From assembly GCA_003339415.1 (NCBI GenBank), contig PDHQ01000153.1:17855-81854 (forward strand): a stretch of 64,000 bases of DNA. Direction: 5' to 3'. The notes under the pieces were generated by a model. It did not search any database and was not told the origin of the DNA. It worked only from the letters and a program-made list of their open reading frames with translations. Both the position numbers and the translations under genes were made by a program. Each line of letters starts with the position of its first letter. Position 1 is the first letter of the stretch. Source of the DNA: Ophiocordyceps camponoti-saundersi (nom. inval.). Its lineage: Eukaryota > Ascomycota > Sordariomycetes > Hypocreales > Ophiocordycipitaceae. Positions 37,292-51,161 of the stretch are shown piece by piece.

Positions 37292-40200
37292 TATATTTAT
37301 TATATTTTAGTATTCTATTAATATTATTTTAAGTAATTTCTTATAGAATTTTATTTAAGCTTACTTATAATATTCTTATTTACTTAAATAGATTATAATT
37401 TAATTATTAATATTAATATTAAGTATATATTATATTTCTTTCTTTATATTATATAAGCTTTTTTCTTAACCTTATTAAATATTATTTCGCAGTTAAGGAG
37501 GTTAAGTATTTAAAGTTTATTATTTATATTAATAATAAAATATAGCTAAACCTTACTAAGGTCCCTGCAATCCTTAAATAAGAGGTATTAATATATATTT
37601 AAAGTATTTATAGTTTCTCTAAGTTTATTAACTTTTACCTTAACTTTATACCTTAGTTTTCTAACCTTATAATACCTTTTATTAAGCTTACTAAGTATAA
37701 TACGCTTTTCTATTAAACTAATAAATATTAATATATTTTTAATATATTTAAACTTACTTTTATTTTTATTTTTATCTTTACTTAGTAAAACCTTAATTAT
37801 AATATTATTATTAAAGCTAACTATTTTAATAAAGCTATTAATAGTTATTTTTCTTCACTTAGTATAAACTATAATTTCTAGCTAATAATATATTATTTAA
37901 AGAGATTTTACTAATAGAATAAAATTATTCTATTTATAATAAGGAATTACTTATTATTATCTTTTACTTAAAAGTATAATTAGCTAAGCTATATAATATT
38001 CTTTAGCTATTTTTAATTTTTATTAATTATAAGGCGCTTAAGTACTTTATTACCTTTAAGGTAATAATAAAATATTAAGCTTATTAGGCTAAAACGCTTA
38101 CTTTTTTAATTATTACTTTTAATATTATCTTAGTATATAAGTATCTTAGCTAAACGCCCTCTCTTAGCGGGAGTAAAAACGCTATAAGATAAAAGAGCGC
38201 TTTAGCTAAATTATATAGCTTATATTTATTTACTCTTTTAGGCTATACTTTATCTATTTTAGCCTAGCCTTATTAAGTTTTCTTATAATAGCGCCTCTTT
38301 CCTTAAACGCCCTAGCTTTTTTTATAAATAAAACCTTATAAGAACTTTAGTTAATAGCTTTCTAAGCTAATCTTTTTTATAAATTATATTATTAGATAAT
38401 TTATTTCTATATAAAAATTTATACTAAAAGTAAATACTTACGAGTAAATTATAAACTACTCCCTTTTTACTTACAGTTAGCTATAATTTTAAGGCTATCT
38501 TTAAGTTCCTAAATAAAAACTTTTTATTATTATATTTCTTTAATAAATATATAACCCCTTAATAATAAGATACTTTTATAAGAATATTATTTTTATATTT
38601 TTAGCGTAAGTTTTAATAAGATTATTTATTTATAAATATAGCGCGGTTTATATATACCTATTATTATTATTAAAATTACCTTAATCGCTAGCGCTATAAA
38701 AGGTTATTTTAGCCGCTGCCCCCTCCTAAGTAGTTTTAAATTACCCTTTTTATAAACTTTATAACTAAGCTTTTTATTATAAATAAGTTATAACCTTATT
38801 TCCTTATAATTATTATAAACCGCTTATTTAAATATATTTAGCTTAAAGCTATAATATTAATAAACGCTAAGTAATATATTAAGTACTTTATTTAATATTA
38901 GTAATAATCTTATAGCTTCCTTTATAAGTTAATTTCTAATTATAGTTTAAATTAAATAAGCTATCTTTAATTTACTTTTTATTACCTTATTAAAGTATAA
39001 AAGTTTTTTATAGCTTATTGCCCTTAAACTAATAATAAGATAAAGTATATAAATAAAAAAATATAAGCTATTTTATATTATATAATCTTTTTCTTATAGC
39101 TTAATTAGCTATATTACTTCTTAATATATTAGCTTATTTTAAATAATTAAGACTTATTTATAATAAGTGTAAACTTTAATTATTTATTTTATAGCTTTAA
39201 TATTACTCTTCTTAATCGCTTAGTAGAGGTTATTACTCTTATCTTTTCCTTAAAAAGAAAAGCTATAATATTTACTTATTTTCTTTATAATAATATTAAG
39301 CTAATATAAGCTTTTATTACTTAAGCTTAATAATAGTAATAAGACTTTTTAAATAAGTTTTACTAACTTATAAAATAGTTCTAAGTTAGCGATTTTATAT
39401 AGCTTAATTTTACTTATATATAATTTAATTATCTATCTTAAAAGCTTAATTATTTTAAAAGTAAATATAAAATAATAGCTATATTAACGCTATTTATTAT
39501 TATTTTTAATATTTTACTTAATATTTACTTTACTTTTTATATTAACTTTATTAAGTATACTATTTATAACTTTTTATTTTTCTAGTTATTATCTAACTCT
39601 TAATTAAACCCTTTTTTATATTTTTTTATAATAACTTATTTATTAATAAATATAAAATTTAAGAAATCCTTATTTTAAAAAATATTAAAAATTAACGCTT
39701 ATAAAGTAAAGTATCTTATTAACTAATTTTTATAAAATAAAAAAGTTATACTATTATTATTAGAACTTATACTAAGAGCCTAAACAGTATCTAGGACTAT
39801 TATATATAAGGAGGGGGGAAAAACTAAGCAGGGCCTAGAGGAAAACCCCTTACTTAAAAAGCAGAAGCTTAATAAAGTATAGTTAAAGAGTAAATAAAAG
39901 CGCTATTATAAGCCTTACTTAAGCTTATAAAGCTATTATAAAATAATAAACTAAGCTAAGGCTAAGGATAATACTTTATAAAAATAAATAAGTTATATAA
40001 GAGTATATATTAAGTTAGTTAAATAAGCTATAAATTAATAAGCGAGCGGGGTAGTATATACCTTATTATTAAAATATAAATAAATAAAAGCTAAGCTATA
40101 CGTAGCTTTTTTCCTTTTCTTCCCTTTATAAGAATATATATAATTATAAATACCCTTACTATAATAGTAAATAACGCCTTATAGTAAATTACTAGTATAA

Positions 40201-40364
40201 CTCTTAACTAATATTAATATAATTAAAAAAGTAAAGATTAAAAAGAAAAACTTAGTCTCTTATAATATATATATAAGCTATATTATATAAAAGCGCTTAC
40301 GCTAAAAATATTCTAATTATAAAATATAATAGGATAAATATATAATAATAGTAATATTTATACG
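37292..40364. other. Unassigned RIP-type sequence with a V-type 3' motif
   Basis: No intact gene and no clear match to the other families in the window, apart from a motif pair on the minus strand at 39,813-39,849: CTTAGTTTTTCCCCCC and GGGGTTTTCC. It resembles the 3' ends of W and Y, so a fourth short or LINE-related element (V) probably ends near 39,780. Confidence 0.4.
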
Positions 40365-40523
40365 CTAATATACTTTATATAGCTTAAAATAATATTATAT
40401 ATATTTTAAAAAGGGGAAAAACTAAAAAGCTTAAAGTAAAACCCTCCCCTTAAGTATTACCTTAGCTTTAAGTTAAACCCTGCTTATACTTAGTATTTTA
40501 TATATTTAATAAGTTAGATATTA

Positions 40524-40824
40524 TATTAAGTAGTCTTTATACACGTGCGTGTAAGGTAAAGAAAGCAAAGGTAACCTAAATTATATATAATTAAGATAGA
40601 TATCCTTCCTACTTCGTATAAGGAAGGACAGCTATATAGCTAGTTAATTATCTACCCCCTATACCTCCTTATCTATTATAAGATATCTCCTAGCCCCTAA
40701 ATTATACGAGTTATAACTTAGGTATTAATATATAAGTTATTATAAGCTCCTATTATATCTAAGGTATATTTTATATATATATTATATAGTAAATATAAAG
40801 GGGTATAAGATAATAATATTAATA
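40524..40824 (+). repeat. LTR A of composite element H
   Basis: 301 bp, beginning TATTAAGTAGTC and ending ATTAATA. It retains ACACGTGCGTGT where LTRs B and C read TA repeats, so it is the least mutated of the three at that point. Confidence 0.85.
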
Positions 40825-43800
40825 CTTAACTTTTTCTTTTTATAAAAAGAAATAATATACTTAATAGAAAAATAAAGATATATTATACGAAGAAAAAACT
40901 CTTTAGCCCCTTAAGGGTCTTCGAGAAAAATAGTTATATAACGTTAAGCGAATATATAGCCGAAAAATTTTATAAAGGTAAATAACGCTTTATATATATT
41001 AAAGTAAAAAGAACTACCGGCTAAAAATAAATATTAGATTATTAAATAAACTAATTTAGCTTATTATAAATAAAGGTTTTACTATAAAAGTTCCTTATAA
41101 TCGTAATACTAAGAAAAATAAGTAATAGTATTACCTCTAGTAACCTTATATTAAAAATACTAAAAATTATTATAAAAAGAGGGAAAAAAACGGATTCTGC
41201 CGCGCTTTACCGCTTTTAGAGGGGTATAAAAACCTCGCTACCCCCCCTCTTTCTCTCTCTTTCTTTTTCCTCCTTTCCTCTTCTCTTCTTCTTTAAGCTA
41301 GATAATAATAACGATAACTTTAAGATTAAGAGGTTAAGTAAAACTTAAATAATCGTATAATATACTATACTTATCTATATATATTATTATTAATCGTATA
41401 ATATACCTCCTTATCTTAATAGCGTAATAGCGTATTATCCTAGCTTTTTCTAAATTTATATCTCTTATAATAATAATAAGAACTATTATCTAATATAATT
41501 AATAGCTCTAAACGTAAGTATTAAATAAAGGTAATTATATAATTATAGGGCTAATATAAAAATAGGAAGCTAAGGTTCGCCTTATAATAATATTATTATA
41601 TAATATATTTATATATTTAGATAACTTTTAAAATCTATAATATATAATTAATATTATTATATAATAATTATTATATTTCCTAATAATACTTATAGCTAAT
41701 TAGGGGGTAATTATAGCAAAGCTATATTATATTTATATATATAATTTATACTTATTTAATATATATTAAATAAACGAAGATAGGGCTTACGCTACCTATA
41801 TCTAACGTTCTTATATAATACGGTATTTTTTTATATAATAAGCTATAGCGTTATATACTCCGGCGCTAGCGCTTTACGCCTTAGTTATAATATTTATAAT
41901 ATTAGCTAATAGCTAGTAAGGGGGAAAGGTAATAGTAATTCTAAAAGGAGTATTATTAAATACGGAGAAATATATTACTATCTCGGATAACGAGTAAGGA
42001 GGTTTAGAGGCGGGGGAAAAATAGTTAAGGGGTCGGATAATAGTAATATTAGTAAAAAATAATATAAGAAGCTTATAGCTTTACTTTTAAAATAGCGTAA
42101 AAGTTAGGCGATATCTAATAAATAAATAAAGATTTAATATATATAAAATATAAATATAAAAAAAATATAAAAAAAATATAAAAATTAAATAAGGAAGTAA
42201 AAGTATAAGCTATTAGATAAGGGTAAAAAAAAATAAAATAAAAGAAAAGGAAAAAGCGGATAAGTTATATAACTTAAGCTAATTATTAGACTAAAGCTTT
42301 AATATATAGTTAGTATAAATCTATAAATATAAAAGTTAATAATGCTATATTAGGGCTAGCCTTAGTATAAGTGTTTATTAGATTATTTTTACTATTTATT
42401 TAACGAATTTTAAAAATTTCTTTATATTTATATAATTTATAAATAGCTATAATATCTATTATAAGCTATTTTTCTATTATTAAGCTAAGCTAAATAAAGT
42501 AATTATATAGCGATTATAAATCGGTATAAAAGATTAGGGGTATCGGAGGGAAGCTAAGAGATTATATAATATTTTAAATTATTATATATAGTATAAGACT
42601 AAGATTAACGCTATTAACTATATTATAAAGTTCGCTTATAAGGATATTTCTTATAACTTATTTATATTTTATAAAGGTTTAATATAAGATATTACTTTAT
42701 ACGATAAATAAGTTTTCGGACTAGTTTTCTTTACTTAAAATAATAAAGGTGCTAAGTTAAGAAATTAAGTTATAGTTATTAGCGAAAAACCTATTTATAA
42801 AGATAAATACTTTTATATAAGATAAGTTAAGGGGAATAAAATATAGTCCCTAGGAAGCGTTATTAATCTATTATTAAATTCTCTTATTTAGATCCGTAAT
42901 ATTTTATAAGGATAGGTTTATTACTTAAGCGGCGATAATAAAGTTATATAAAGCTTTTAGTTAGTAGACTAAAGTAATATAAGCCTCGTAAGCGCGCTAG
43001 CTAATAAAGTCCTATAAAGTAAACTTATTAGTAAGGTTAATAAACTAAAAGCTAAAAGCTTAGCCTTTTTATATAAGAATAATATTATACGAATCTTATA
43101 TTATATAGCTATTATTAAAGTTAATAGAGGCGCTATTTATAAGAAAGGTTTTTAGTTTTATATAAAACTAAGCTTTCGCTAGCTTAGTTTCCTTAAGTTA
43201 GGAGAAGTAAGGGGAGGCGAAGGAGAATATATTATCCGTTTATAATCTAATAATATCGAATATAATAGGTTTAGCTATAATATATAAAAGATAGGAGTTA
43301 TATAATAATAAAGTTATACTAAGTTTTATATAATAATATTAGTAATAAGTTTTAAATTAATAAAGCCCTAACTTTATAAGTTTATAAAGAGGTTTTTAGA
43401 TATATAAAAAAGTATATAGGGGATATTAGTCTTATAGCTCTTTTAGTAAATAAGCGTAAATCGTATAACTTAATAAATTAAAAGATTATATATATACTTA
43501 TATAATATCTTATAGCTTTCCTTATATATTATATAATTATATTAAGGTAAGTTTAAAAGTAAGAAGAAGGCGCTATAATATATATAGAATTATAGGTAAT
43601 TATATAAGTTTTTTTTTCTTATTATTATCGCTATACTCTTAAACGATAAGCTAAGATTTCTTATAAAGTCTATTATTTAGATTTTTTACCTTTTATATAA
43701 AACGCGTTTTAAAAATACGTATATTAGGGTTTAATATAAGGTTATATTATACGAATATAAAGACTTCCTAAGCAGATAAGGTATTAATTTTATTATAATT

Positions 43801-44445
43801 AGAAGCCTTAAAAAATATCCTTAAAGTTATAATAATCCCTTATTAATAAAATCATATAGCTAAAATATAGTTATCTTTTTCCTTTATAGTAGTAAACGAG
43901 GAAGGGAAAGCTTTATATAATACCTTATCTTAAGGTATTATAATTAGGATTTTAAAATAAACTTTCTTTATTATAGTTTAGGGAAAAAGGGGACGGAGAT
44001 AAGGTTTTACTTATATTATATAAAAGCGTATTAGTCCGGAGGGAAAATTAAGGATAATATCTTAGCTATTAAAGCTTAAAATATAAAAAGGGCTTTACTA
44101 CTTATCTTTTTCTTACTAGATAAGAACCTCGCTTTAAAAAAAAAAGGATAAAATATTATATAAATTAGGGCTATTTCTTATATATAATACTTATAAAATA
44201 TCTGCTTAGGCCTTAAGTTTCTATACTTATTTTATCGCTTATTAGATTATATAAGCGTAAGTAATAATATTTAAAGCTAATAATAAGTTATATAAAATAT
44301 AGGGGTAAGCGCTAAAAATAAAAAAGGTAGGAATAAGGCTATTAAGGCTAGTAATATTATTTATAACTTTTATAGCTATTTATAAAATTATAGCGTTATT
44401 AATCTTAAAGTTAATTTCTTATTAAAATATATTATACGCTTATTA

Positions 44446-47400
44446 TTATTATTATAATACTTTAGAGGCTATAGAAGTAGCTGCTAGAACCTCGGTAGTA
44501 AGTTAAGTAGGAAAAACCCTCCTAAAAGAGGTAAAACCCCCCGCTATATAGTAAAACCGCGTCCGGCTCGGGGCCGGGCTAAGCGCTCTACGCGTATAAA
44601 GAAAGTAACTATCGGTTACGGTAGTACTATATAATATAAGGAAAGATAAGGAAAGATAGATAAGATAAGGAAAAGATAATAGTAGCGGCGGTACGTATTA
44701 CCTATATATACCGGTATATACCTCCCTAGCCTCTAAGTATATATTACTTAACTTTTAAGTACGTAGCTATATACCTCTTTTACGTATAATATATACCTAA
44801 GTATATACCCCTTTTTTAAGCTTTCCTAATCGGGAAGCTTTCCTAATTAGGAAGTTATTCTTTATAAATTAGTAACTTAAGGCTTAAAAATATATAAAGG
44901 AGGGGGGGGTTACTTTTATTAGTATAAGCGGGCTATTATTATTTTATTATTTTTTTAGTAATTTTAACTATATAAGTAATCCTTAGCGCGCGTAACTAGT
45001 TCGTAGCTAACTTATATCGGAGTAAAATACCCGCTAAACTTAACTTTTCTTAAGCGGTATCTTATACGAAGTATATTAGTACGCTTATTAGCTTTAGAAA
45101 CTTTTATTAAGTATAAAAAAGTAAATACTTAGCCTTAGCGTATATCTATATTTACTAATAACCGAGGTAAACTATCTAAGCGCGGCTTATATTAAATATA
45201 TAAATAATTATATTAAGTATTAGCTAATTAATAATCTTACTATAGCTAAAGCTATTCGCGCTATAATTAAAGTTACCTGCTAGCTAAGCTTTAATTATAA
45301 CGCTTAAATAATAAATAATATTAAGGTTATATTAAGTCCGCGGTAAATCCTATACTAATAAGCGTAGTAGAAAAATATAATTTAGCGCGTTAAAAAGATA
45401 CGCGCTATCGCGCGTTATAATAGTATTTACGCTAATTAAGTTATATAAGCGGCCGCTAGCTATATACCGCTTTAAAGCTTATAGCCTCCCGCTATCGGGG
45501 AGAACCTTATTATTAATATAACCGAAAATCTAACTAGCGCTAACTAACTTATTACTATTATATTAGCTTAAATATAAAAATAGCGTATTTTTTATATATA
45601 AATAATTAACTTTTTTAAATAATTAATTAAAAAGCTACGCTATATCCGCTACGCTACTAAGAATAAAGCGCGCTTATAAGGGAGCTTATTTTTTACTAAT
45701 TATCCTCTTATCTTTTATACTCCGCCTCCTATTACTAATTCCGCTTTCGCCTTAGTACCTATTAAGTCTAAGTTTAAGTTAGAGGCTAATAAGCTTAGTA
45801 AGCCCGAGATTACTCTTACTTTAAATATTAAGGTTACCCCCGCCGCTAAGGAGGATATTATTAGCGCCTATATTATAATTACGCCGCCTTTTTATAAGGA
45901 GATTTTTAATCTTATTTAAGATAGCTTAGTTAATAATATATTAGTTAATAAAAATTTTATAACGCTAGTTAGTAATTATATTATATTTAGTAAAAAGGAG
46001 GAGCTAGCTATAAAAGAGGAGTAAGTAGCTTTAGTTTATACTTATAATTATAGTTAAAGTTAAGGCCGCGGCTAAGGCTATAGCTATAATAGGCGCGGTT
46101 AGTCTTATATTTCGTATAGTTAAGTTAATACCTTATATATAGTTAAAATAGTTTAGCTTTAAGGCCGGGTAAGTAGCTAGTAAGATAAATAATAAAGTTA
46201 TTACTATAAAATAGCTTTTATATATTTATTATAAAGCTAAAGGCCCCGTCTCCTCTATCTATTTTACTTTTATAAAGTAATATTATAAAGTTAAATTAGT
46301 ATAATTATTTAAGCGAAAGAAATTAACGTATAAATTTAGCTATAAATTAAAAGTTATTAAGCGCTTTAATAAAGTTACGCTAATCTTATATTAGTCGCCG
46401 GTTAGTATTAAGGAGTAGCTTATCTTTATAAGTAAAAGTATAGTTAAGAAAGATATACGGTATTATTTTATCCTTACTATTATAAGGGCACCTCCTCGAA
46501 ATTACTTTAAGGATTTTATAAGCTTAAAAAAAAAAATTAAGTTTAATATATCTAGTCCGAAATTATATAAATATTATATTAATAAACTTAGGAAATCCTT
46601 TATAGATATATAAGGTAATCCTAGCCTTAAGCTATAGCGGTTTATTAATAAGGTAGCTATAAGATTACTTATATTTCTTAAGCTTACCTTCTTAGGAATA
46701 CTATTAAAGAAGCTATTTTTCTTAAAGTTTAATATTAAAGTTACGTTATATACGTTTAGCCTCTAGTTTAGGTTTAGTTTATATCTTATAAAATTCCTCT
46801 AAGTTTTATAATACTTAATATCTCCGTTAATAAGGGCACCCCTTACGCTTATATCTAACTTACTTAGTAGCTTTCTTTACCGCGGTATAGATAAGGTTTA
46901 CTATACTTATATATTAAAAGTAGTAATAAGTATAAGCTATTTAGTAAATAAAATATAAGTTAAAAAGGGGGATAAAAGCCTTTACTTTAATATAGTAAAA
47001 AAGGGTAGCTTTATAAGCTCTAATAATAATTTTTAAATATTTAAATTATTTCGTAGCTAGCGCTTTTATAATAAGGCTATATAGTTTCCCCCCTAATTAT
47101 ATAAGTAAAATAAACTAAGATATATTAAATATAATCGCTAATTTAATAGCTTTAATATATACCTTTCTTACTTTTAATAAAATATAACTTTATATTAATA
47201 TAGTAATCTTAGTAAGGGCTAGGTATTAGCGCTTAAGTTTAGCGGCGAGTTTTAAAAAGTAAAATTTCTATTAAAGTTTATAATATAGCTAAACTTTTAA
47301 AAATCTCGCCTTTTATATAAGCTAAACTATCTCTATACTAAGCTAAAGCTAAGTTATATCCGCTTTCCTAGCTTTTATAAAATATATTAATTTATTTTTA

Positions 47401-50400
47401 GCTAGTTAAAAAGTTATTTTATACTTAAGAGCTTATTATTCGTAAATTCGCTACGCTCGCTTAAGTTAAAAAAGTACTTAGGCCTTATTATATCTAATAT
47501 TAAATATATTAATATTATTAGTAAAGCTTATCGTTAATAGTCTAGTTACTAAATTTAGATATTAATATAATAAGGATATATATAATAAGAAAAGAACTAG
47601 TAATATAGGGGACTTTTAAGGGACCCCTTACTAAATTAAAAAGGTATTACTAAGCTTATAGTTAAACTTAAGCTATAAGGTTTTAATAATAAAATAAAAA
47701 TAAATAAACGCTATAACTTATTTAGGAAAGCTTAAGTAATTAAAAATAATTATTAGCTTATCGTAAGAAATATAGTTAAAAGCTCCGGTAAAGTTTAGGA
47801 AAAGGAGTAAGGTAATACCGCCTTAGTTTTAGATAATCTTAATAGTTTTAATAAGTATAAAAACTATAATATTAATAAAGCGTTATAGCTTATTACTTAT
47901 TTAGCTATCTAAGAGAATATTAGCTATTTTCGCTATAAATGCTATTTTCCTAGTAATAATTATTTCTAGAACTTTCCCTATTATATTAAGGAGCGAAATC
48001 GGCCTATACTTACTTAAGGTATAATATATAGCTAATAATTTACTTACCTTATAAATAACTATAATATTAAAAGCTTTAAATTATAATAGGAAATAGCTAC
48101 TATTAATATAGCCTTAGAAGATTTTTTAGAAAACTTAAATAAGGGGGGGTTCGTATCTTTTTAGAAACTTAACTAAGATCTTATTAAAGCTAGCGGATTT
48201 CTATAAGGCGATTAAGAAAAAAGTAAAGTAAACGTTATTAGTAATAATCGAATATTTAATAAGAAAAGGAGGGAAGGGTTTATCTAAGGTAAGAGGAGGG
48301 GCCGAGGCGGTAGGAGTAGGGAAGAATTACTAGCTAAATAAGATCGCTTTATCTAAGAAAGTAAATACTAAGTTTAAGTCGGGGCTTTTCTATAATATTA
48401 GTATATATATAAGCTCCGGCGGGGCTTAGCTTTAAAGCTAGGCTTAATATTTTATTATTTAAAATATTACTAAGTTTATTAAGATATTATTAAGGAAATT
48501 ACGCTAAGCTTTATAGCGGGCCGCGCTAATTACGGACTTTTATACTTTTATTACTTCCTAATAATCTTACTAATAAGAGTTAGTAAGGTTAGCTTTTTAA
48601 TATTTTCGGGCTTATTTAGCGGCTATTATAATAGCCGCTATTACTTAATTTTATTAGTTTTATATTATAAGGTATATATAAACGCGTAATAATATTATAA
48701 TTTCTATTATTATTTCTAGCTATTTATATAATAAGGTAATTATTTTTTCTAAGTTTTTAAGTATAAAAGTATAATATAATTTAAGCTTAAGTTAGTTCCG
48801 TACCTTAGCTATAAATATATCTAAGTAAAAAGAGCGCTAAATTTTAATTAATATAATATTAGGGCGGAGGTTAGTATTTACGTAGATAATTTACGGAATA
48901 TAGTTAAAGCTAATAAAATCGAGGTTATTTCCTTAATATATTACCTAGTAGTTTAGCGTAGCCTAAGCTAGGTTAATAATACTAGTTTATTTATTATATA
49001 TTTCTTAAGTAACTTCGCTTAGAGGCGTAATAAGTCCGAGATAGAAGCTAATCGTAAGATTAAGGAAGTTAGCTACTTTAAGAGAGGACCTTTCGTAATA
49101 ATCTTATAAGGGGTAGTAAAGGTTAAAATCGCTATATAAAAAAGTAGCTATTAAAGTTAAGTTAAGGTAAAGAAAGTTATATTATAAAAAAGGGCTAAAC
49201 TAAATTACTAATAAGGGTAAGTAAATAAATATAATTTATAATAAAGGTATAATATAAAAGAGGATAGAAGCTATATTAGGTATAATAAGAAATATTTAAA
49301 AAGAAAAGTTTAGTTATTTATAAATATAAAGAATTACTTAATCGCTAAAGTTTATAAGTTTATATAATAAGATACTAAGAAATAGAGAGCGTCTAAATTA
49401 GTCGCGCTATAATTTTTATAAATAAATAAGATTATAGCCGATAAGGCTACGAAGCGCGGTATAAATAAGATAGTTACGCTTTTATATATTTTAAAAAAAG
49501 GTCTTAATTTTTATTAAAAGTAAAGGAGGTAAAAGTTTACGATTATATTAGGGTAAAAAAGGGGGCGGAAGAAAAGGTAAGGGAGGGGGCAGAGGAGGGT
49601 ATAATAAAAGGGGAAAGGGTAGGAGGGGGAGGATAGGTTCCCTAAGCTCTACCGCTACCCTATCCGCCACGGGGTCCGGGGGTAATACCGCTCCCGCCTC
49701 GGCCCCTCTTTAGTACCGGGGTAGGCTTATTATTTATATTAAAATAAAATATAGCTTATAATTATATAAGGGCCGCGCGCGACCGCTTCTAAGATTAAAC
49801 TTTAATAAAGCTATTATTAGTCTAAGATTAAGTTAGCTAGGAGTAGTCTTAAAATTTATAAAATTAGTATATATAGTTACTATATACTTAATTTTAATAT
49901 ACCTTCGCGGTAAAGTAGTTTTAGGACTATAAGGCATAGTTCCTCTTATATAAGATATAGTTTTTAGTATTAGTCTTAGTAAGGGCTAGATATATACTCT
50001 CCTTTTCTAGGTACGCTATAGCTATATATATTCTATAATATAGCTACTTTTAGTAGTATTTCGCTATATACTTATATTAGTAATATTAGTAATATTATTA
50101 AGGTTATACTATATTATTATAAACTTCTATATAGGAGATTTCTATATTTATAATTAGGCTATTTTATATAAGTTTATTAATATTTATTATATTAGTAATT
50201 CTTAGAATAATATAAGTACGCGTAGCTCCCTTACTATAGGGCTAAAGCGCTTAAACTTAGGCGACGTTAACCTTATTATATTTCTTAATCTATTATAAGA
50301 GTATATCTTAGTTACTATAGGCGGCCCTTACTCGTACTTTTTTCGCTATAATAAAGAAGGTTTTCTAGCTACAAACCGCCCCCTTACTAAAGATAATAGG

Positions 50401-51161
50401 GATTTACTTAACTAAGCTTACTTATTTCTTATATTCTAGATAAAATATAATTACTATATCTTTATTAAGGAGTCGTCTCGTAGCTAATATAGCCTCGTAC
50501 TTTAAAGCTATATTCGTAGCCTATACGATCTCTTATAAGGTTAGCTATAAGGTATTTACGTTAATTATAATATCTTTTATAAATATAGTAATTTCTTTAT
50601 TAAAGCGACTAAAGATAGGTTTAATTACTATATCGCTAATAATAGCTATAGAAGCTTAGAATAGCTAAGTTAGACTAATATTAAAGCTAATAGTTTATAA
50701 AAATACTTTCTATATAGCTTAAGTAACTATTTTCTTAATTAACTTAGTAATCTTAGGTAAAAGTTAAGTAACGTTTTAGTTTAAAGGGGTTACGAATTTC
50801 TTATAGAGTTTAGCTTTAAGAGCTATTACGATATTTTAGGCGTCGGAGAACGCTATAATAGGCACTACCGCGGCTAGTTTATTATAGGCTTCCTTTATAT
50901 TACTATTATAAAGGTCCCGTACCTACTCCGCTTCTCCTCCTATTCTAACGCTATTATTATATTATCCTTAGCTAGACTAGGGGTGCTATAGGGATTATCT
51001 TAGTCCCCGCGTACCTTTATCTACGATTATAGGCGCGTCGCCTGCCCCTTAGGCCCCGGCCGAAGCCGCCGCGGGCGCTATTAACTCCTTCTTAGTAATA
51101 AATATATAGTAAAAAGCGAAAGATTAAGTAACGGGTCCTATCCCGTTTTCGTAAAAGGTTA
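44446..51161 (-). mobile_element. LINE relic X2 (non-LTR retrotransposon)
   Basis: A 6.7-kb insertion in element H, bounded by a perfect 15-bp target duplication ATTATACGCTTATTA (44,431-44,445 and 51,162-51,176). The empty site, in RIP form, is in the second H interior at 57,861-57,875. On the minus strand the 3' end at 44,446 has a (TAA)n tail, typical of LINEs, and the 5' end is at 51,161. The reverse-transcriptase region is recognisable at about 48,000-47,340. It is the best-preserved copy of the family and the reference for reading X1. The exact left edge is ambiguous because of the trinucleotide tail. Confidence 0.8.
47341..47999 (-). pseudogene. LINE reverse-transcriptase domain, RIP-inactivated
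   Basis: One continuous minus-strand frame reads ISLLNIIGKVLEIIITRKIA from 47,999, the conserved segment of LINE RTs usually written as RPISLLNT.GKVLE. It continues past the catalytic box to KITFQLAKNKLIYF at about 47,420-47,370, the familiar K.ELIHF segment. The catalytic box at 47,514-47,525 reads Phe-Thr-Asn-Asn (TTT ACT AAT AAT), exactly what TTT GCT GAT GAT (FADD) becomes when every TpG turns into TpA. In-frame stops are all TAA or TAG. The family would reverse-transcribe its RNA at a nicked target. This copy cannot be active. The subfamily (a Tad-like clade is plausible for a fungus) was not determined. Confidence 0.78.

Noticed and set aside
45720..46200. A plus-strand gag-like frame inside LINE X2
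   Set aside because: The strand looks open, but the RT and the (TAA)n tail show that the element is on the minus strand, and the antisense frame is about as open; low stop density in one frame is weak evidence in such sequence.
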